The notes beneath the pieces are model-generated. The model worked only from the letters and a program-made list of their open reading frames with translations. It had not been told where the DNA came from and made no database searches. 64,000 nt of DNA, from the NCBI GenBank assembly GCA_021828865.1, contig JAJZCW010000011.1, positions 1-64,000 of the forward strand. The letters run 5' to 3'. Shown one piece after another: positions 42,536 to 51,770 of this stretch (its first letter is position 1; every line of letters begins with the position of its first letter). The DNA is from Bacillota bacterium. Lineage in GTDB: Bacteria > Bacillota > Bacilli > Alicyclobacillales > SLC66. A program made the position numbers and the translations under genes.

Positions 42536-42850
42536 GAACGGGGGCGATGTAGGCATGACAGAAGTCACAGCGGAGTAGGACTTTATGACGGATATCGTCC
42601 TCTTTCCAACGAAGGCAGTGCGGCGGATATCAGCTTATTAGCGCCGCAGCACTAGTGCTCGGCTTTCACCTATTAGACCCGCATGTCCCTATCCGAGGCG
42701 TAATCGCCAACCGCGTTGGTAACCAGCATCACTTTCCACTCCTGAAAGAAGCAATAGAAGCCACGTGTCACATTCCTCTTTTGGGATACTATCCTTACGA
42801 AGCGGAATTTCCATTGAAGGTGACAGAATCTCAGGAATTCACGAGATCAC
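42536..42850 (+). pseudogene. Decayed cobyrinate a,c-diamide synthase (cobB/cbiA) fragment
   Basis: One frame gives HSGVGLYDGYRPLSNEG and ends at a stop; one base shifted, a second frame gives AALVLGFHLLDPHVPIRGV, then NRVGNQHHFPLLKEAIEATC and IPLLGYYPYE. These align to two parts of the ATPase domain of the complete CbiA at 52.6-54.1 kb (GFYDGKDPRSNVGS; SAAAIVKGFQCFDD; VNHVGSLGHYRL; IPVLGYLPKRED). The linking segment of about 20 residues is deleted at the frameshift, and both ends are missing. Residues differ widely from the intact gene, so this is not a recent copy. Orientation is opposite to the other B12 genes. Confidence 0.85.
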
Positions 42851-44331
42851 CCAAAAACTTCCCGAAAAATATCCTCACCATAACTGGTGGGAAGCGGTCT
42901 TCCCTTGACAATGCGGTAGGTTCGTTTACCATCATCAAGTCGCAGCGCACGTAAGAACAGGATATTATGATGGTTTGACTGATACAAGTCGCTTGCAAAT
43001 TCATAAAAATGGGTAACAAAGATCACTTGGACTCCTTTTTCCACTAAAGCCTGCATGATTTGTTTCGCAATCTCGGACCCTTCTCGTTCATTGGTCGAAG
43101 CAAATGATTCATTACAAAGCAAAAGTGAATTCACGCGAAGCGAATCAATGATCCCACTCATTCGCCTCATTTCTTCATCCAATTTTCCACTTTTCATCGT
43201 GGTATCTTCCTGACGCGTAAAATGCGTATAGATTCCAGATGCCACATTCATGCAGAACGATGTGGCGGACACAAACAATCCGCTTTGCATCATCAAATGC
43301 GAAAGACCAACACTTCTCAGAAAAGTGGTTTTCCCTCCCTGATTAGCGCCGGTAATGACGACGAGTGCTTTGCCTTGTAGAGACACATCATTACCAACCA
43401 CCATGCACCCCTGACTGAGCGATAAGCACACATCGTATAGTGATGTCGCATCAAGCTGTCGAGTCGCTGCATCAAGCGGTACAGGAAATACCACTGGAGA
43501 CTCAATAGCCCTTAATTGATCATGCAGACGTATGGCTCCAACGAAAAATGCCAATTCATTTCGCAGCTGGATAAAAAAATGGAGCATATGTTGCACGGAA
43601 TTCGCGAGCGTACTTGCCACTTTTTCAATTCCTTTATTCTTCATTTCAGATAAAGCCCTCGCTCCGCTCTCGTCTCGCTCATGAATTTGAAAAGAATACG
43701 CAACTTTTTTCCGAGAAAATAAAAATCCGCCTAAGCCTTTGGGTTGGTTTATTTTTTGACGAAGCAAATAGTCAACGCCTTTATTGCCTTTTCCAAGGGT
43801 AGCGCTGAACAAAAATTCCTGATTCCGATTCAAGTCTTTCCATATTACCTCAGACTTTTCAAAAAAATCTTCGTCAAGTTCCTTTTTCAAAAAGGCAATC
43901 ATGGCTATAAATCCTTCCGACTCAAATGTTGATTCATGAGCCTGGACCATTTCCATGAGTAGCTTTAATCGATCCAAAAACAGCCTCAGCACTTCGAGTG
44001 ATCGGTGCAAAATAGCATCAGGATAACGAAATCCGAAATAATACTGCTTCTCTTTCTGGATCGTATCCAGCGCCATTTGATAGATTTCCCTGATGAGACT
44101 CGGATGGTTCAACGCATCTTTTAGTACCATCTGACGGTACAGTATTTCACCAACGTCCATCAAGGGAGAGAGCAGCGCGTGTTCTGCCACTTGACGTAAA
44201 AATGTATCTCCATCAGCCATTGCAGCAAATAACGATTCCATAGCTAGGTCTTGTATCAGCACGGAGGTGTGATCAGGAAGTTTCGCTTCGGGATCAAAAT
44301 CTCGATCCTTAAACATGAGATGTACATTCAT
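42847..44331 (-). CDS. MutS-like ATPase (second of a pair)
   Basis: The 494-residue protein has an alpha-helical MutS core-like half and a C-terminal MutS ATPase domain: P-loop TGANQGGKTTFLRS (residues about 317-330), GKLDEEMRRMSGI, LLLCNESFASTNEREG (Walker B with Ser/Thr-rich clamp) and VIFVTHFYEF. The mismatch-binding domain I and the MutS2 Smr endonuclease domain are absent. It overlaps the next MutS-like gene by 4 nt, and similar pairs occur in other Bacilli. Role unknown; it probably works as a heterodimer with the neighbour. Start ATG at 44331. Confidence 0.85.
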   Translation of the reverse strand: MNVHLMFKDRDFDPEAKLPDHTSVLIQDLAMESLFAAMADGDTFLRQVAEHALLSPLMDVGEILYRQMVLKDALNHPSLIREIYQMALDTIQKEKQYYFGFRYPDAILHRSLEVLRLFLDRLKLLMEMVQAHESTFESEGFIAMIAFLKKELDEDFFEKSEVIWKDLNRNQEFLFSATLGKGNKGVDYLLRQKINQPKGLGGFLFSRKKVAYSFQIHERDESGARALSEMKNKGIEKVASTLANSVQHMLHFFIQLRNELAFFVGAIRLHDQLRAIESPVVFPVPLDAATRQLDATSLYDVCLSLSQGCMVVGNDVSLQGKALVVITGANQGGKTTFLRSVGLSHLMMQSGLFVSATSFCMNVASGIYTHFTRQEDTTMKSGKLDEEMRRMSGIIDSLRVNSLLLCNESFASTNEREGSEIAKQIMQALVEKGVQVIFVTHFYEFASDLYQSNHHNILFLRALRLDDGKRTYRIVKGRPLPTSYGEDIFREVFG

Positions 44332-45863
44332 TCTCTGATCCGCTCCTTCAAATCCTCATAAGTGAGACGGTAATTTCGGGCAATCGTTACTGCGTAAGAT
44401 CGGCCACTCGCAGGTCCTCGCTGTAATTGGAAGGTGCGAACAAGTGGGGCATTGGTATCCACTACGCCCGCCATGCTCACCACGTTAGGGCCAAGCGTAG
44501 TCAATTCATCAATAAATGTCACACAAACGCATAATACATTTATCTGACTAATCCTTTGTAAGACTTGTCTGTTGATCCACAGTGCATCTTGCAAGGTGGT
44601 CGAAGAAAACGATTCGTTCATGATAATAAGGCTCTGGGGAGTGGCACGAGATAGAATATTCCGCATACGAACCAATTCGTCTTTTAATTTTCCTTCATTG
44701 TCCGACATGTCTTCTGCTCTCGGAAAATGCGTAAACCACTTGTCTACAAGCGGCAATATGGCATACTTTCCCGATACCGGCATTCCCAAACTGGCAAGGT
44801 ATAGGATTTGTCCGATGCTTCTCGCAAATGTGGTCTTCCCGCCCTGATTGGGGCCAGTCACGATGAGAATACGCTCATCTGGATGCAACGTGAAGTCATT
44901 GGTCACCACCTTGATTTTGTCCAATTGGAGTTGATGAGCGAGTGCCAGGTCGAACCCCTCCTCGCATTCAAGAACTTTTGCAACACTAATTTGAGGGTAA
45001 CAAAACGATAATCCCATCATTTTTAATCCTTTTATGTATTCGAGATAGGACATGTAAAATTGGACTTCATGCTCGAATCGCAATAAGGTGGCATCCCAAA
45101 ATTGCTGGTTTTGTTCATAAAAATCAGCCATTTGCATAAACAATTCGGGATACAATTTTGTGACTAATTCAAGCACCTGAACTTCCACGTGATTCATTTC
45201 TGGCCAATCCGGGGTTATTGAGGAGGCTGGCGACCCAGTTGACTTTGCAAACTTTGAAAATATTCCCTCGATGAGTGCGCCGTAGTCTAGCTCCTCTTGT
45301 AAATGTTGAACGGTGATCCGACTACCTTTTATCGAAATCGCGTAGGTGACGTTCGTTAATTCTTCTAATAAATGAGTGGATATCGCTTGTAATGCCATGA
45401 ACGTCTCGGAACTCAAATAGGATGATAAATACTGCTTAACTGCACGCATGCCGCTCGAATTCAAATGCACTTGATCTAAATCCGTTTCAAGCGTCTTTAG
45501 GCCTTTACAATAGAGGTGCACACCATCAAGAAACCAGCGTTGTTTTTGAGACGAGTAAAATAGCTTGTCCCTCATGGCAAAGTAGTCTCTTACCGTCATC
45601 ATCGAACTGGAGAATCGGGCAATGCTTTGATACACGTTTGTTTCCTCTATATCCTGAAAAATAGTCTGGCGATAGAGAATGTCATCGTCTTGTTGCAAGG
45701 GTACCCTGAATATCGATGAGAAGGCATATTGCGGCCTGCTCGTTTCCAGATAAGAAAATATGGGGTTCAGGTTGAGGTCGATAAAAAAATCAGGCTCACC
45801 AACCGCCTCAGTTGATGAATCAATCGATCCGCGTGGAAACAGGATGCTAAAAAACTCCATCAC
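44328..45863 (-). CDS. MutS-like ATPase (first of a pair)
   Basis: The 511-residue protein has the same layout as its neighbour: a helical region (about residues 60-300) and a MutS-type ATPase with TGPNQGGKTTFARS (residues about 332-345), GKLKDELVRMRNI, SLIIMNESFSSTTLQDA and a VCVTFIDELTTLG segment. It has no N-terminal mismatch-recognition domain, no nuclease and no membrane segment. It may not be a repair protein at all. It is the upstream gene of the pair; AGGCG before ATG at 45863 is a weak ribosome site. Confidence 0.85.
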   Translation of the reverse strand: MMEFFSILFPRGSIDSSTEAVGEPDFFIDLNLNPIFSYLETSRPQYAFSSIFRVPLQQDDDILYRQTIFQDIEETNVYQSIARFSSSMMTVRDYFAMRDKLFYSSQKQRWFLDGVHLYCKGLKTLETDLDQVHLNSSGMRAVKQYLSSYLSSETFMALQAISTHLLEELTNVTYAISIKGSRITVQHLQEELDYGALIEGIFSKFAKSTGSPASSITPDWPEMNHVEVQVLELVTKLYPELFMQMADFYEQNQQFWDATLLRFEHEVQFYMSYLEYIKGLKMMGLSFCYPQISVAKVLECEEGFDLALAHQLQLDKIKVVTNDFTLHPDERILIVTGPNQGGKTTFARSIGQILYLASLGMPVSGKYAILPLVDKWFTHFPRAEDMSDNEGKLKDELVRMRNILSRATPQSLIIMNESFSSTTLQDALWINRQVLQRISQINVLCVCVTFIDELTTLGPNVVSMAGVVDTNAPLVRTFQLQRGPASGRSYAVTIARNYRLTYEDLKERIRE

Positions 45864-46114
45864 ATCGCCTCCAAATCAATGATTCCAAAGGAAGTAATTG
45901 GGATTGAAATCTTTCATGTCCATTATAACTAACTTGAACCCTTTTATTTTGTTTGAATTATTGAGTCTACTACATCGCTTACTTTAAAAATTAGCCTTTT
46001 TACTAATAGATATTGGGATATAGTATGCAGATAATATCTCAATCTAAAGAAGACGGAGTGTACACCAGGAGTCACGTTAATAATCTCGTGCTCTCATTGG
46101 AGTGAGACACCATC

Positions 46115-46215
46115 TTGGATAAGGAAAATCATGGGTTTAAACAAGAGTTTGCTTCATTGCATTTGGGAGATAGGAACCCTGCACGCTGCAAGGCTATCGC
46201 GTCTTGCTCTGGTGA
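46115..46215 (+). pseudogene. Possible N-terminal relic of an IS4-type transposase
   Basis: The plus-strand frame reads KQEFASLHLGDRNPARCKAI, resembling the F-x-x-x-x-LGD-x-R start of Tn5/IS4-family transposases, followed within 25 residues by unrelated sequence. The match is short and degenerate, and it overlaps the end of a minus-strand membrane gene. Confidence 0.3.
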
Positions 46216-46416
46216 GATGAAAAAGAACGCCAATAAGAGAAAAGGAATTCCCCATGCCAACCAGGTGGCCGTCAATTTCATTCTTTGTGACTCGTCCTTC
46301 ACCGCCATGATATCCATGTCGACTAATGTAAAAATGATTAAAAATACTACGACACTGTGTCGTGCTCCTGATTCGGCTAATTGCATCTGAAATGCTCGTA
46401 ATGAAGGCTTAGACAT
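46129..46416 (-). CDS. Small two-helix membrane protein downstream of the germination genes
   Basis: The protein of about 95 residues has two hydrophobic segments (HSVVVFLIIFTLVDMDIM and WLAWGIPFLLLAFFFIS) separated by a charged loop. ATG at 46416 follows GAGGAG at 9 nt; the frame further upstream is meaningless. No family is recognised. Its last 20 residues lie antisense to the transposase-like relic, so the C-terminus may have been altered by insertion or deletion. It is 90 nt after the small germination-cluster protein and may belong to that transcript. Confidence 0.55.
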   Translation of the reverse strand: MSKPSLRAFQMQLAESGARHSVVVFLIIFTLVDMDIMAVKDESQRMKLTATWLAWGIPFLLLAFFFISPEQDAIALQRAGFLSPKCNEANSCLNP

Positions 46417-46506
46417 TATCTCCATCTCCTCACTACACAAAATATGTGAAAAACATAAAACTGGCAGGGCCAATAAAACGATACTATTTGTTGATTAATG
46501 AAGCAG

Positions 46507-46731
46507 TTAACCAATGATTCGGTAAATATGTTGGGTGAAAGGGGTCATCCATTCAATTAATCTGGGTATAGGGCTGTCCAGTTCGATCGCACATAACACA
46601 ATTCCAATGAAAATCAAGGCATAAAGAACCAATAACACGGTCCATTCCTTCCTTGATGATTTTCCTCTTATCAACTGAGGGATTTGAAATGCTGCAGCAG
46701 TGATGACGATGATCGTGGCAAAGAACCACAC
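46507..46731 (-). CDS. Small membrane protein of the germination locus
   Basis: The 74-residue protein has two predicted helices (FFATIIVITAAAF and LLVLYALIFIGIVLCAI) separated by a basic loop RGKSSRKEW. GTG at 46731 follows AAAGGGA. It starts 6 nt after the gerC stop, so it is probably in the germination operon. Small membrane proteins of this kind (GerD/GerQ-like or D-subunits of GerA receptors) are often encoded beside gerA-C genes, but the assignment is by position. Confidence 0.55.
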   Translation of the reverse strand: MWFFATIIVITAAAFQIPQLIRGKSSRKEWTVLLVLYALIFIGIVLCAIELDSPIPRLIEWMTPFTQHIYRIIG

Positions 46732-46736
46732 TTTGC

Positions 46737-47936
46737 TCAGTCCCTTTCTTCAGGCGCGTGACTGGTCATCCCTATATTCAGGATCTTAGCTTTGATTTGT
46801 ACGATGTACTGGATCTGTGGAAAATAACGATCATTCCATTGGCTTAAATACTTTTGCCGATAAACACTGGGTTGTGAAGAATAAAAGGTATTCCCAAAAC
46901 CGATCACATCCGTGTGAAGGGCTTGTGCGCGACGAATCGATTGTTGAATCACAGGTCTCATACTATTTTCCACACCTTGCTCAATGGAGGGAATGTCTTG
47001 TACTTTTAAGCTTCGATGCCCCGTATACATCACTATTTTGCCTTGCCACTTCATTTTGATTAAAAACGGAATTTGTTCTTTGCTTGCCCTAGAAGTCTGA
47101 GAAAGTGCGATTTTCGTTTGAATGCTTTCCGCCTGCACCATGATCTCCCCACCTTCCCAAGGGAATCGAAGAATAGGATGCCCGGATTTCCCTCGTAACC
47201 ACAAAACCCCCCTTGTCTCATTGCCACTCAACCATCCAACAAAACGAGTGCCGCGAAATGCTCCGCTCCCGTACACCTTGATCCTTTTCTGAAATGAAGT
47301 TGACTTACTCTGTGTAATCAATATTCTAGGAATGATCGGTTCTTTGCCAATTAGAGTGAGGTCATACAAAAAATCATTTAAGTCGACTTGTGTACTGTAT
47401 TGTTGCTCTTTTGCAGCCTCCATCAAATTCAATAGTCCTTCTGATAAATCATCTGTCAATGGAAGTTTAATCTCGAGTACATCGGAAGATTGACCAGAAG
47501 TAACGGCAAACAAACCTCTTCTTCTTGTCGCCCCTACACGAGTAATTCGATCAAGGCCATCACCGAAGTGAGGAGAACTTACAAATTTTTCACTTAATAT
47601 AGAGATGACGTGATGATGAAAGGTCAATTCATTCGGGGTATAAACGGACATATTTTTGATGGCTTCATAGATGGTAGGACCATCTGCACGAATGATTTCT
47701 GGTTTTTTCATTCCCCCCTCATTTCCGTTACTACTTGAATTAGCCTTAGGGGTAGTCTCTAAATAGGCGGATACTTTCACATGATAGGGTGAAATAAGAT
47801 CATACCCAAACACACTAATCACTGCCTCTTTATCAAGTTCATGGTAGTCCCAACAACCGGTGATCAGCACCATTAAAACGATCACTAGCAACCAATTGAA
47901 GATATTTTTATGGAATATAACGGAATATTTTATCAT
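46737..47936 (-). CDS. gerC: Spore germination lipoprotein GerC-type
   Basis: The protein of about 399 residues belongs to the Ger(x)C family of germinant-receptor lipoproteins: lipobox LITGC followed by WDYHELDKEAVISVFGYDL, an N-terminal domain typical of the family, and a C-terminal domain with QSIRRAQALHTDVIGFGNTF. It acts on the outer side of the spore inner membrane with the A and B subunits to sense nutrients. ATG at 47936 overlaps the gerB stop (ATGA), showing coupling. The ORF frame extends 13 codons further but without a ribosome site. Confidence 0.92.
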   Translation of the reverse strand: MIKYSVIFHKNIFNWLLVIVLMVLITGCWDYHELDKEAVISVFGYDLISPYHVKVSAYLETTPKANSSSNGNEGGMKKPEIIRADGPTIYEAIKNMSVYTPNELTFHHHVISILSEKFVSSPHFGDGLDRITRVGATRRRGLFAVTSGQSSDVLEIKLPLTDDLSEGLLNLMEAAKEQQYSTQVDLNDFLYDLTLIGKEPIIPRILITQSKSTSFQKRIKVYGSGAFRGTRFVGWLSGNETRGVLWLRGKSGHPILRFPWEGGEIMVQAESIQTKIALSQTSRASKEQIPFLIKMKWQGKIVMYTGHRSLKVQDIPSIEQGVENSMRPVIQQSIRRAQALHTDVIGFGNTFYSSQPSVYRQKYLSQWNDRYFPQIQYIVQIKAKILNIGMTSHAPEERD

Positions 47937-49024
47937 GTCAAGCTCATTGATTGAATCTTGTGTCGTCGAGTCCAATAGAGTAATAAGAGGACAATTGGAA
48001 TAACCAATTCAAAAAACAACGCATAATTGGGCCAAATTATTTTTAGGAATTGATTCAAAGTAAATTCATCTGGGAAAATCCAGTGACTAAACACCATTGA
48101 AAGTAAAACGAAAGGAATAATCGTAAACTGGGAATGAACAAGCCCCATTGATTGTGAAAACCCAATTACCGTCACATGAAAAAACAAAAGGGCTTTCAAG
48201 AACATAAACATCAGCCATGGAAGAAGAAATAACGCATCAATATGCTGTAAAAAGGCTCCAAATTGCACATATCGCATCAATTCATAAACGGTTAGCTGTA
48301 TTCTTGCTGCTTCGCTTACTCCCAAAACTCCAATAATTAAGATAACAAGACTACTTAATAGGAATGCCGTAACCACTAAACTGAGAAGAAATCGGGGTAA
48401 TGAACTTTTATTCATGGTAACGATCGGCAATAAATAGGCAAGTACAATCACTTCACCAAACCAACTAGAAGGCATAAACGCACCGCGAATGACACCCTGC
48501 CAGCCAAATTCCATTAAAGGTAAAAAAGCATCCCAATGAATGAATCCCATCAATCCTGCCATCAGTGCAATAATCATGGCGGGAAGAATGAGCGCCAACA
48601 ACTCCACCAGTCGAGCAAGCGCTTCTATTCCGCAGTACACCCCATAAATAACAGTCAAGGCAATCATAAAGCAAATCACAATTAATGGTGTGTTAGGCAA
48701 TAGTGTAATACGTACAATCCCTGTAATTTCACGTATCACTTTGAGCCCTACAGTCCAAAAAAAGAACACATACAATAATCCAAGAATTTTTGCCCCCCAC
48801 TTACCTACCAGTAATGGCAGGTATTCTGTCAAAGTTTTGGGAGCAAATCGATGATAAAAAAAGAAAACAATGAATAACACAATCATTCCAACCGACATAC
48901 TCATAAAAGGGCTTATCCATCCCCCATTTCCTGCTTGGGAAATGGCAATCGACGGCAGATATAAGATGCCAGTGGAAAAAATCACGATTACGGTCAAATA
49001 GTTCAATTGCTTTACGGATATCAT
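47933..49024 (-). CDS. gerB: Spore germination permease-like subunit GerB (second copy)
   Basis: The 363-residue protein has ten helices and is of the GerB/spore amino-acid permease family (APC superfamily). Landmarks are FSTGILYLPSIAISQAGNGGW near the N-terminus, KTLTEYLPLLVGKWGAK and QHIDALFLLPWLMFMFLK. It is highly similar to the next gene (49173-50267) over its whole length, so the two arose by tandem duplication. AGGAG lies 8 nt before ATG at 49024; the frame upstream is not coding. It overlaps gerC by 4 nt. Confidence 0.92.
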   Translation of the reverse strand: MISVKQLNYLTVIVIFSTGILYLPSIAISQAGNGGWISPFMSMSVGMIVLFIVFFFYHRFAPKTLTEYLPLLVGKWGAKILGLLYVFFFWTVGLKVIREITGIVRITLLPNTPLIVICFMIALTVIYGVYCGIEALARLVELLALILPAMIIALMAGLMGFIHWDAFLPLMEFGWQGVIRGAFMPSSWFGEVIVLAYLLPIVTMNKSSLPRFLLSLVVTAFLLSSLVILIIGVLGVSEAARIQLTVYELMRYVQFGAFLQHIDALFLLPWLMFMFLKALLFFHVTVIGFSQSMGLVHSQFTIIPFVLLSMVFSHWIFPDEFTLNQFLKIIWPNYALFFELVIPIVLLLLYWTRRHKIQSMSLT

Positions 49025-49172
49025 CACACATACTCCTGCTTGATTGAATTTATCAATAATTCTCATCTGATGGGTGGTCGTGGATTGATCATCCACATTC
49101 CGAGTGTGATGCTATTTTTTCCATTCTTCCTTTCTCTATACGATTTTCAATAAACGGCAAGCAAATCATGGT

Positions 49173-50267
49173 TTATGGCGACATCCTTATGGTCTGTATC
49201 TTTCGATGTCTAACGAAATAAAGAACTAAGAGAAGCAGAGGAACGGCAGCCTCGAAAAACAGCGCATAGACGGGCCATACCACCTCCAGAAATTTACTGA
49301 CCGTAGCATCATCCAAGAACATCCAATGACTCACCACTGTGGATAGAAAAACTAGAGGAATAATCGTAAATTGATACGAAGGGAGAACGATCGTCTGTGA
49401 AAAACTAATCATCGCTACATAAAAAAATAAGAGTCCTTTCACGAGCATGAACATCAGCCAAGGAAAAAGGAATAACGCGTCAATATGCTGCAAAAATGAC
49501 CCAAATTGCACATATCGAATCAGTTCATAGGTTGCCAAAGGCGTTCTAGCTGCTTCACTGGCACCAAAAACCCCAATAATCAGCATGACGATGATACTTA
49601 ATAGTCCAGCCGTTATTCCCAAGCTAAAGAGAAGGATAGAAAACGAACGATGATGAGAAGATACGATCGGCAACAAATAAGCAAGCACGATGATTTCACC
49701 AAACCAACTGGAAGGTACAAACGCACCGCGAATAACTCCCCTCCAACCAGCCTCAATGAACGGAAAAAAAGCACCCCAATGAATGGCTCCTGCCAACCCC
49801 GTTATCAGTGCAATAACCATGACAGGAAGTAATAACACAATCAATTCTATCAAACGGGCAATCGCCTCCATTTTGCAATACGCCCCATAGATAATGGCCA
49901 AGGCAATCATAAAACAAATAACGACTATAGGAGTTTTAGGCAACAACGTAATCCTCACGATCCCCACCATTTCTCGTACCACTAATAGTCCAGTACTCCA
50001 AAAAAAGAGCACATAAAGTGCTCCTAAAAGTCTTGCTCCCCATTTCCCCACGAGTAATGGCAAATATTCCGTTAACGTTTTAGAAGTAAATTGATAATGG
50101 AAAAAAAGAATAATGAAGAGCACCATTATCCCAACCATCATGCTGATAAATGGACTTAACCATCCTCCATTACCCGCGTGGCGGATCGTAATAGAGGGTA
50201 AATATAGGATACCAGTGGAGAAGATCAGAATCACGGTTAAATAGGACAACTGCTTAACAGATATCAT
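49173..50267 (-). CDS. gerB: Spore germination permease-like subunit GerB (first copy)
   Basis: The 364-residue, ten-helix protein is the tandem paralogue of the downstream gerB. Nearly identical segments include FSTGILYLPSI, KTLTEYLPLLVGKWGA, GVIRGAF-PSSWFGE and RYVQFG-FLQHIDALFL. Substitutions are spread through the helices that form the ligand pocket in related transporters, so the two subunits may sense different germinants with one shared GerA/GerC. An AGGAG site precedes ATG at 50267. It follows gerA by 30 nt. Confidence 0.93.
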   Translation of the reverse strand: MISVKQLSYLTVILIFSTGILYLPSITIRHAGNGGWLSPFISMMVGIMVLFIILFFHYQFTSKTLTEYLPLLVGKWGARLLGALYVLFFWSTGLLVVREMVGIVRITLLPKTPIVVICFMIALAIIYGAYCKMEAIARLIELIVLLLPVMVIALITGLAGAIHWGAFFPFIEAGWRGVIRGAFVPSSWFGEIIVLAYLLPIVSSHHRSFSILLFSLGITAGLLSIIVMLIIGVFGASEAARTPLATYELIRYVQFGSFLQHIDALFLFPWLMFMLVKGLLFFYVAMISFSQTIVLPSYQFTIIPLVFLSTVVSHWMFLDDATVSKFLEVVWPVYALFFEAAVPLLLLVLYFVRHRKIQTIRMSP

Positions 50268-50297
50268 CACACATTACTCCTGCAAAATATCGTTGTT

Positions 50298-51764
50298 TCA
50301 ATCCATATTTTGATTTCGCCAGGGGACATGAGCCCGATTTTGATGAGGAGTACGAAATAGTGAATCTTTTAGATCACGCCAAGTACGCGGAGCTAATGCG
50401 CCAGTATAGATGACACCGAAAGACCGTAAAGAAACCAGGTGAATCATGATCATAAAGATACCAATAGTAAAACCAAACAACCCCAAAAATCCTGTGATCA
50501 GCAATAATGGGAAGCGCAAAAATCGAGTGGCACTAGCTATCCCTACCCCAGACAATGTAAACGAGGTAATTCCAGTGGTGGCTACTACAATAACTGTTGT
50601 TGCCATGACAAGTTTGGCCTGAACTGCTGCTTGCCCAATGACCAATGCCCCCACGATACTGACTGCTTGCCCAATGGGACGAGGCAATCGAAGCCCAGCT
50701 TCGCGCAGAATTTCAAAAACGATTTCCATGATCAGCACCTCTACCATGGTGGGTAGCGGAATTCCCTCCCGTTGGCTCATTAAACTGGGCATCATAGAGG
50801 CGGGAATCAGTTCATGATGATAACCCACTAACGCCACATACAGAGACGGTACTGTCAGCGACATGGCGAGCGACAAATATCGCAATAAACGTATTCCCGA
50901 TTGAAGCCAAAAATTTTCATAATAATCTTCGGGTGCCTGGAGAAACTCCACTAGCAATGCTGGCATACTCAATGCTACTGGAGAATTATCCACTAGGATG
51001 ATGACTCGCCCCTCTAAAAGAAGAGAAGCGACACGATCCGGTCGTTCCGTTCGATTAATGATAGGAAAAGGAGTTTTTACCGCATTACGAAGTTTCTCTA
51101 CTAGAAGCCCACTGTCGAATACTCCATCCATCTTGCTACTTTTCAAGTTTATCTTTACCTGCTGCAAGATGTTTTCGTCTACAATGCCAGCCATATACAA
51201 GATAACATAGGGGGTTTTTGTCACTTCTCCGATAATATTATTTTCTACTTTTAATCGAGTATCCCGGATAAATCGGCGTACCAGCGCCACATTATTCATT
51301 AAATTCTCGGTAAAAGCCTGCTGTGAGCCCCGGATTGAAACCTCGTTTTCGGATTTTTCCACCCCCCGATGTTCCCATCCGAGTACATCTATGGATAACG
51401 CATGTTGATCGTGGTCGACAAAAAGGACCGCTCTCCCGGACAATATATCGGTAGCCACTTCTGTGATCTTGGACGCCACTCGAACATCACTCGCACTTAT
51501 TAATCGCTTTTGTAATTGAGCAATAGTACATGGTTCATCCCCCTGCATGCCACTTAGGAGTTCACGTAAAATGGTAGCGTCCAATAAATCTTTTTTCACT
51601 AGATTTGAAATAAAAACAAGCATTCCCTGTTGCTGAGATTGGCCAATTTGAACCCACCTGTAACTGACATCATCACAATGAACAAATTTATTTTTAATCA
51701 AAAGTTCATTTATTTGAAGATGAGTCACTAACTGGTCGTGATCATATGGAGTATTCTTCTTCAA
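50298..51764 (-). CDS. gerA: Spore germination protein GerA-type
   Basis: The protein of about 488 residues is of the GerA family: a soluble N-terminal half with ITEVATDILSGRAVLFVDH and RRFIRDTRLKVENN, then four to six helices with LPRPIGQAVSIVGALVIGQAAV and ends in a short cytoplasmic tail. GerA subunits form the ion-conducting part of germinant receptors. TTG at 51764 lies 8 nt after GGAGA; a second TTG at 51770 is too close. It is the first gene of the locus; the 239 nt upstream hold the presumed forespore promoter. Confidence 0.92.
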   Translation of the reverse strand: MKKNTPYDHDQLVTHLQINELLIKNKFVHCDDVSYRWVQIGQSQQQGMLVFISNLVKKDLLDATILRELLSGMQGDEPCTIAQLQKRLISASDVRVASKITEVATDILSGRAVLFVDHDQHALSIDVLGWEHRGVEKSENEVSIRGSQQAFTENLMNNVALVRRFIRDTRLKVENNIIGEVTKTPYVILYMAGIVDENILQQVKINLKSSKMDGVFDSGLLVEKLRNAVKTPFPIINRTERPDRVASLLLEGRVIILVDNSPVALSMPALLVEFLQAPEDYYENFWLQSGIRLLRYLSLAMSLTVPSLYVALVGYHHELIPASMMPSLMSQREGIPLPTMVEVLIMEIVFEILREAGLRLPRPIGQAVSIVGALVIGQAAVQAKLVMATTVIVVATTGITSFTLSGVGIASATRFLRFPLLLITGFLGLFGFTIGIFMIMIHLVSLRSFGVIYTGALAPRTWRDLKDSLFRTPHQNRAHVPWRNQNMD

Positions 51765-51770
51765 TCCCAA

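Noticed and set aside
42655-42954. The 99-codon plus-strand frame as an intact small gene
   Set aside because: It starts inside the CbiA-like domain and its last third is antisense to a MutS-like gene; it is part of a pseudogene.
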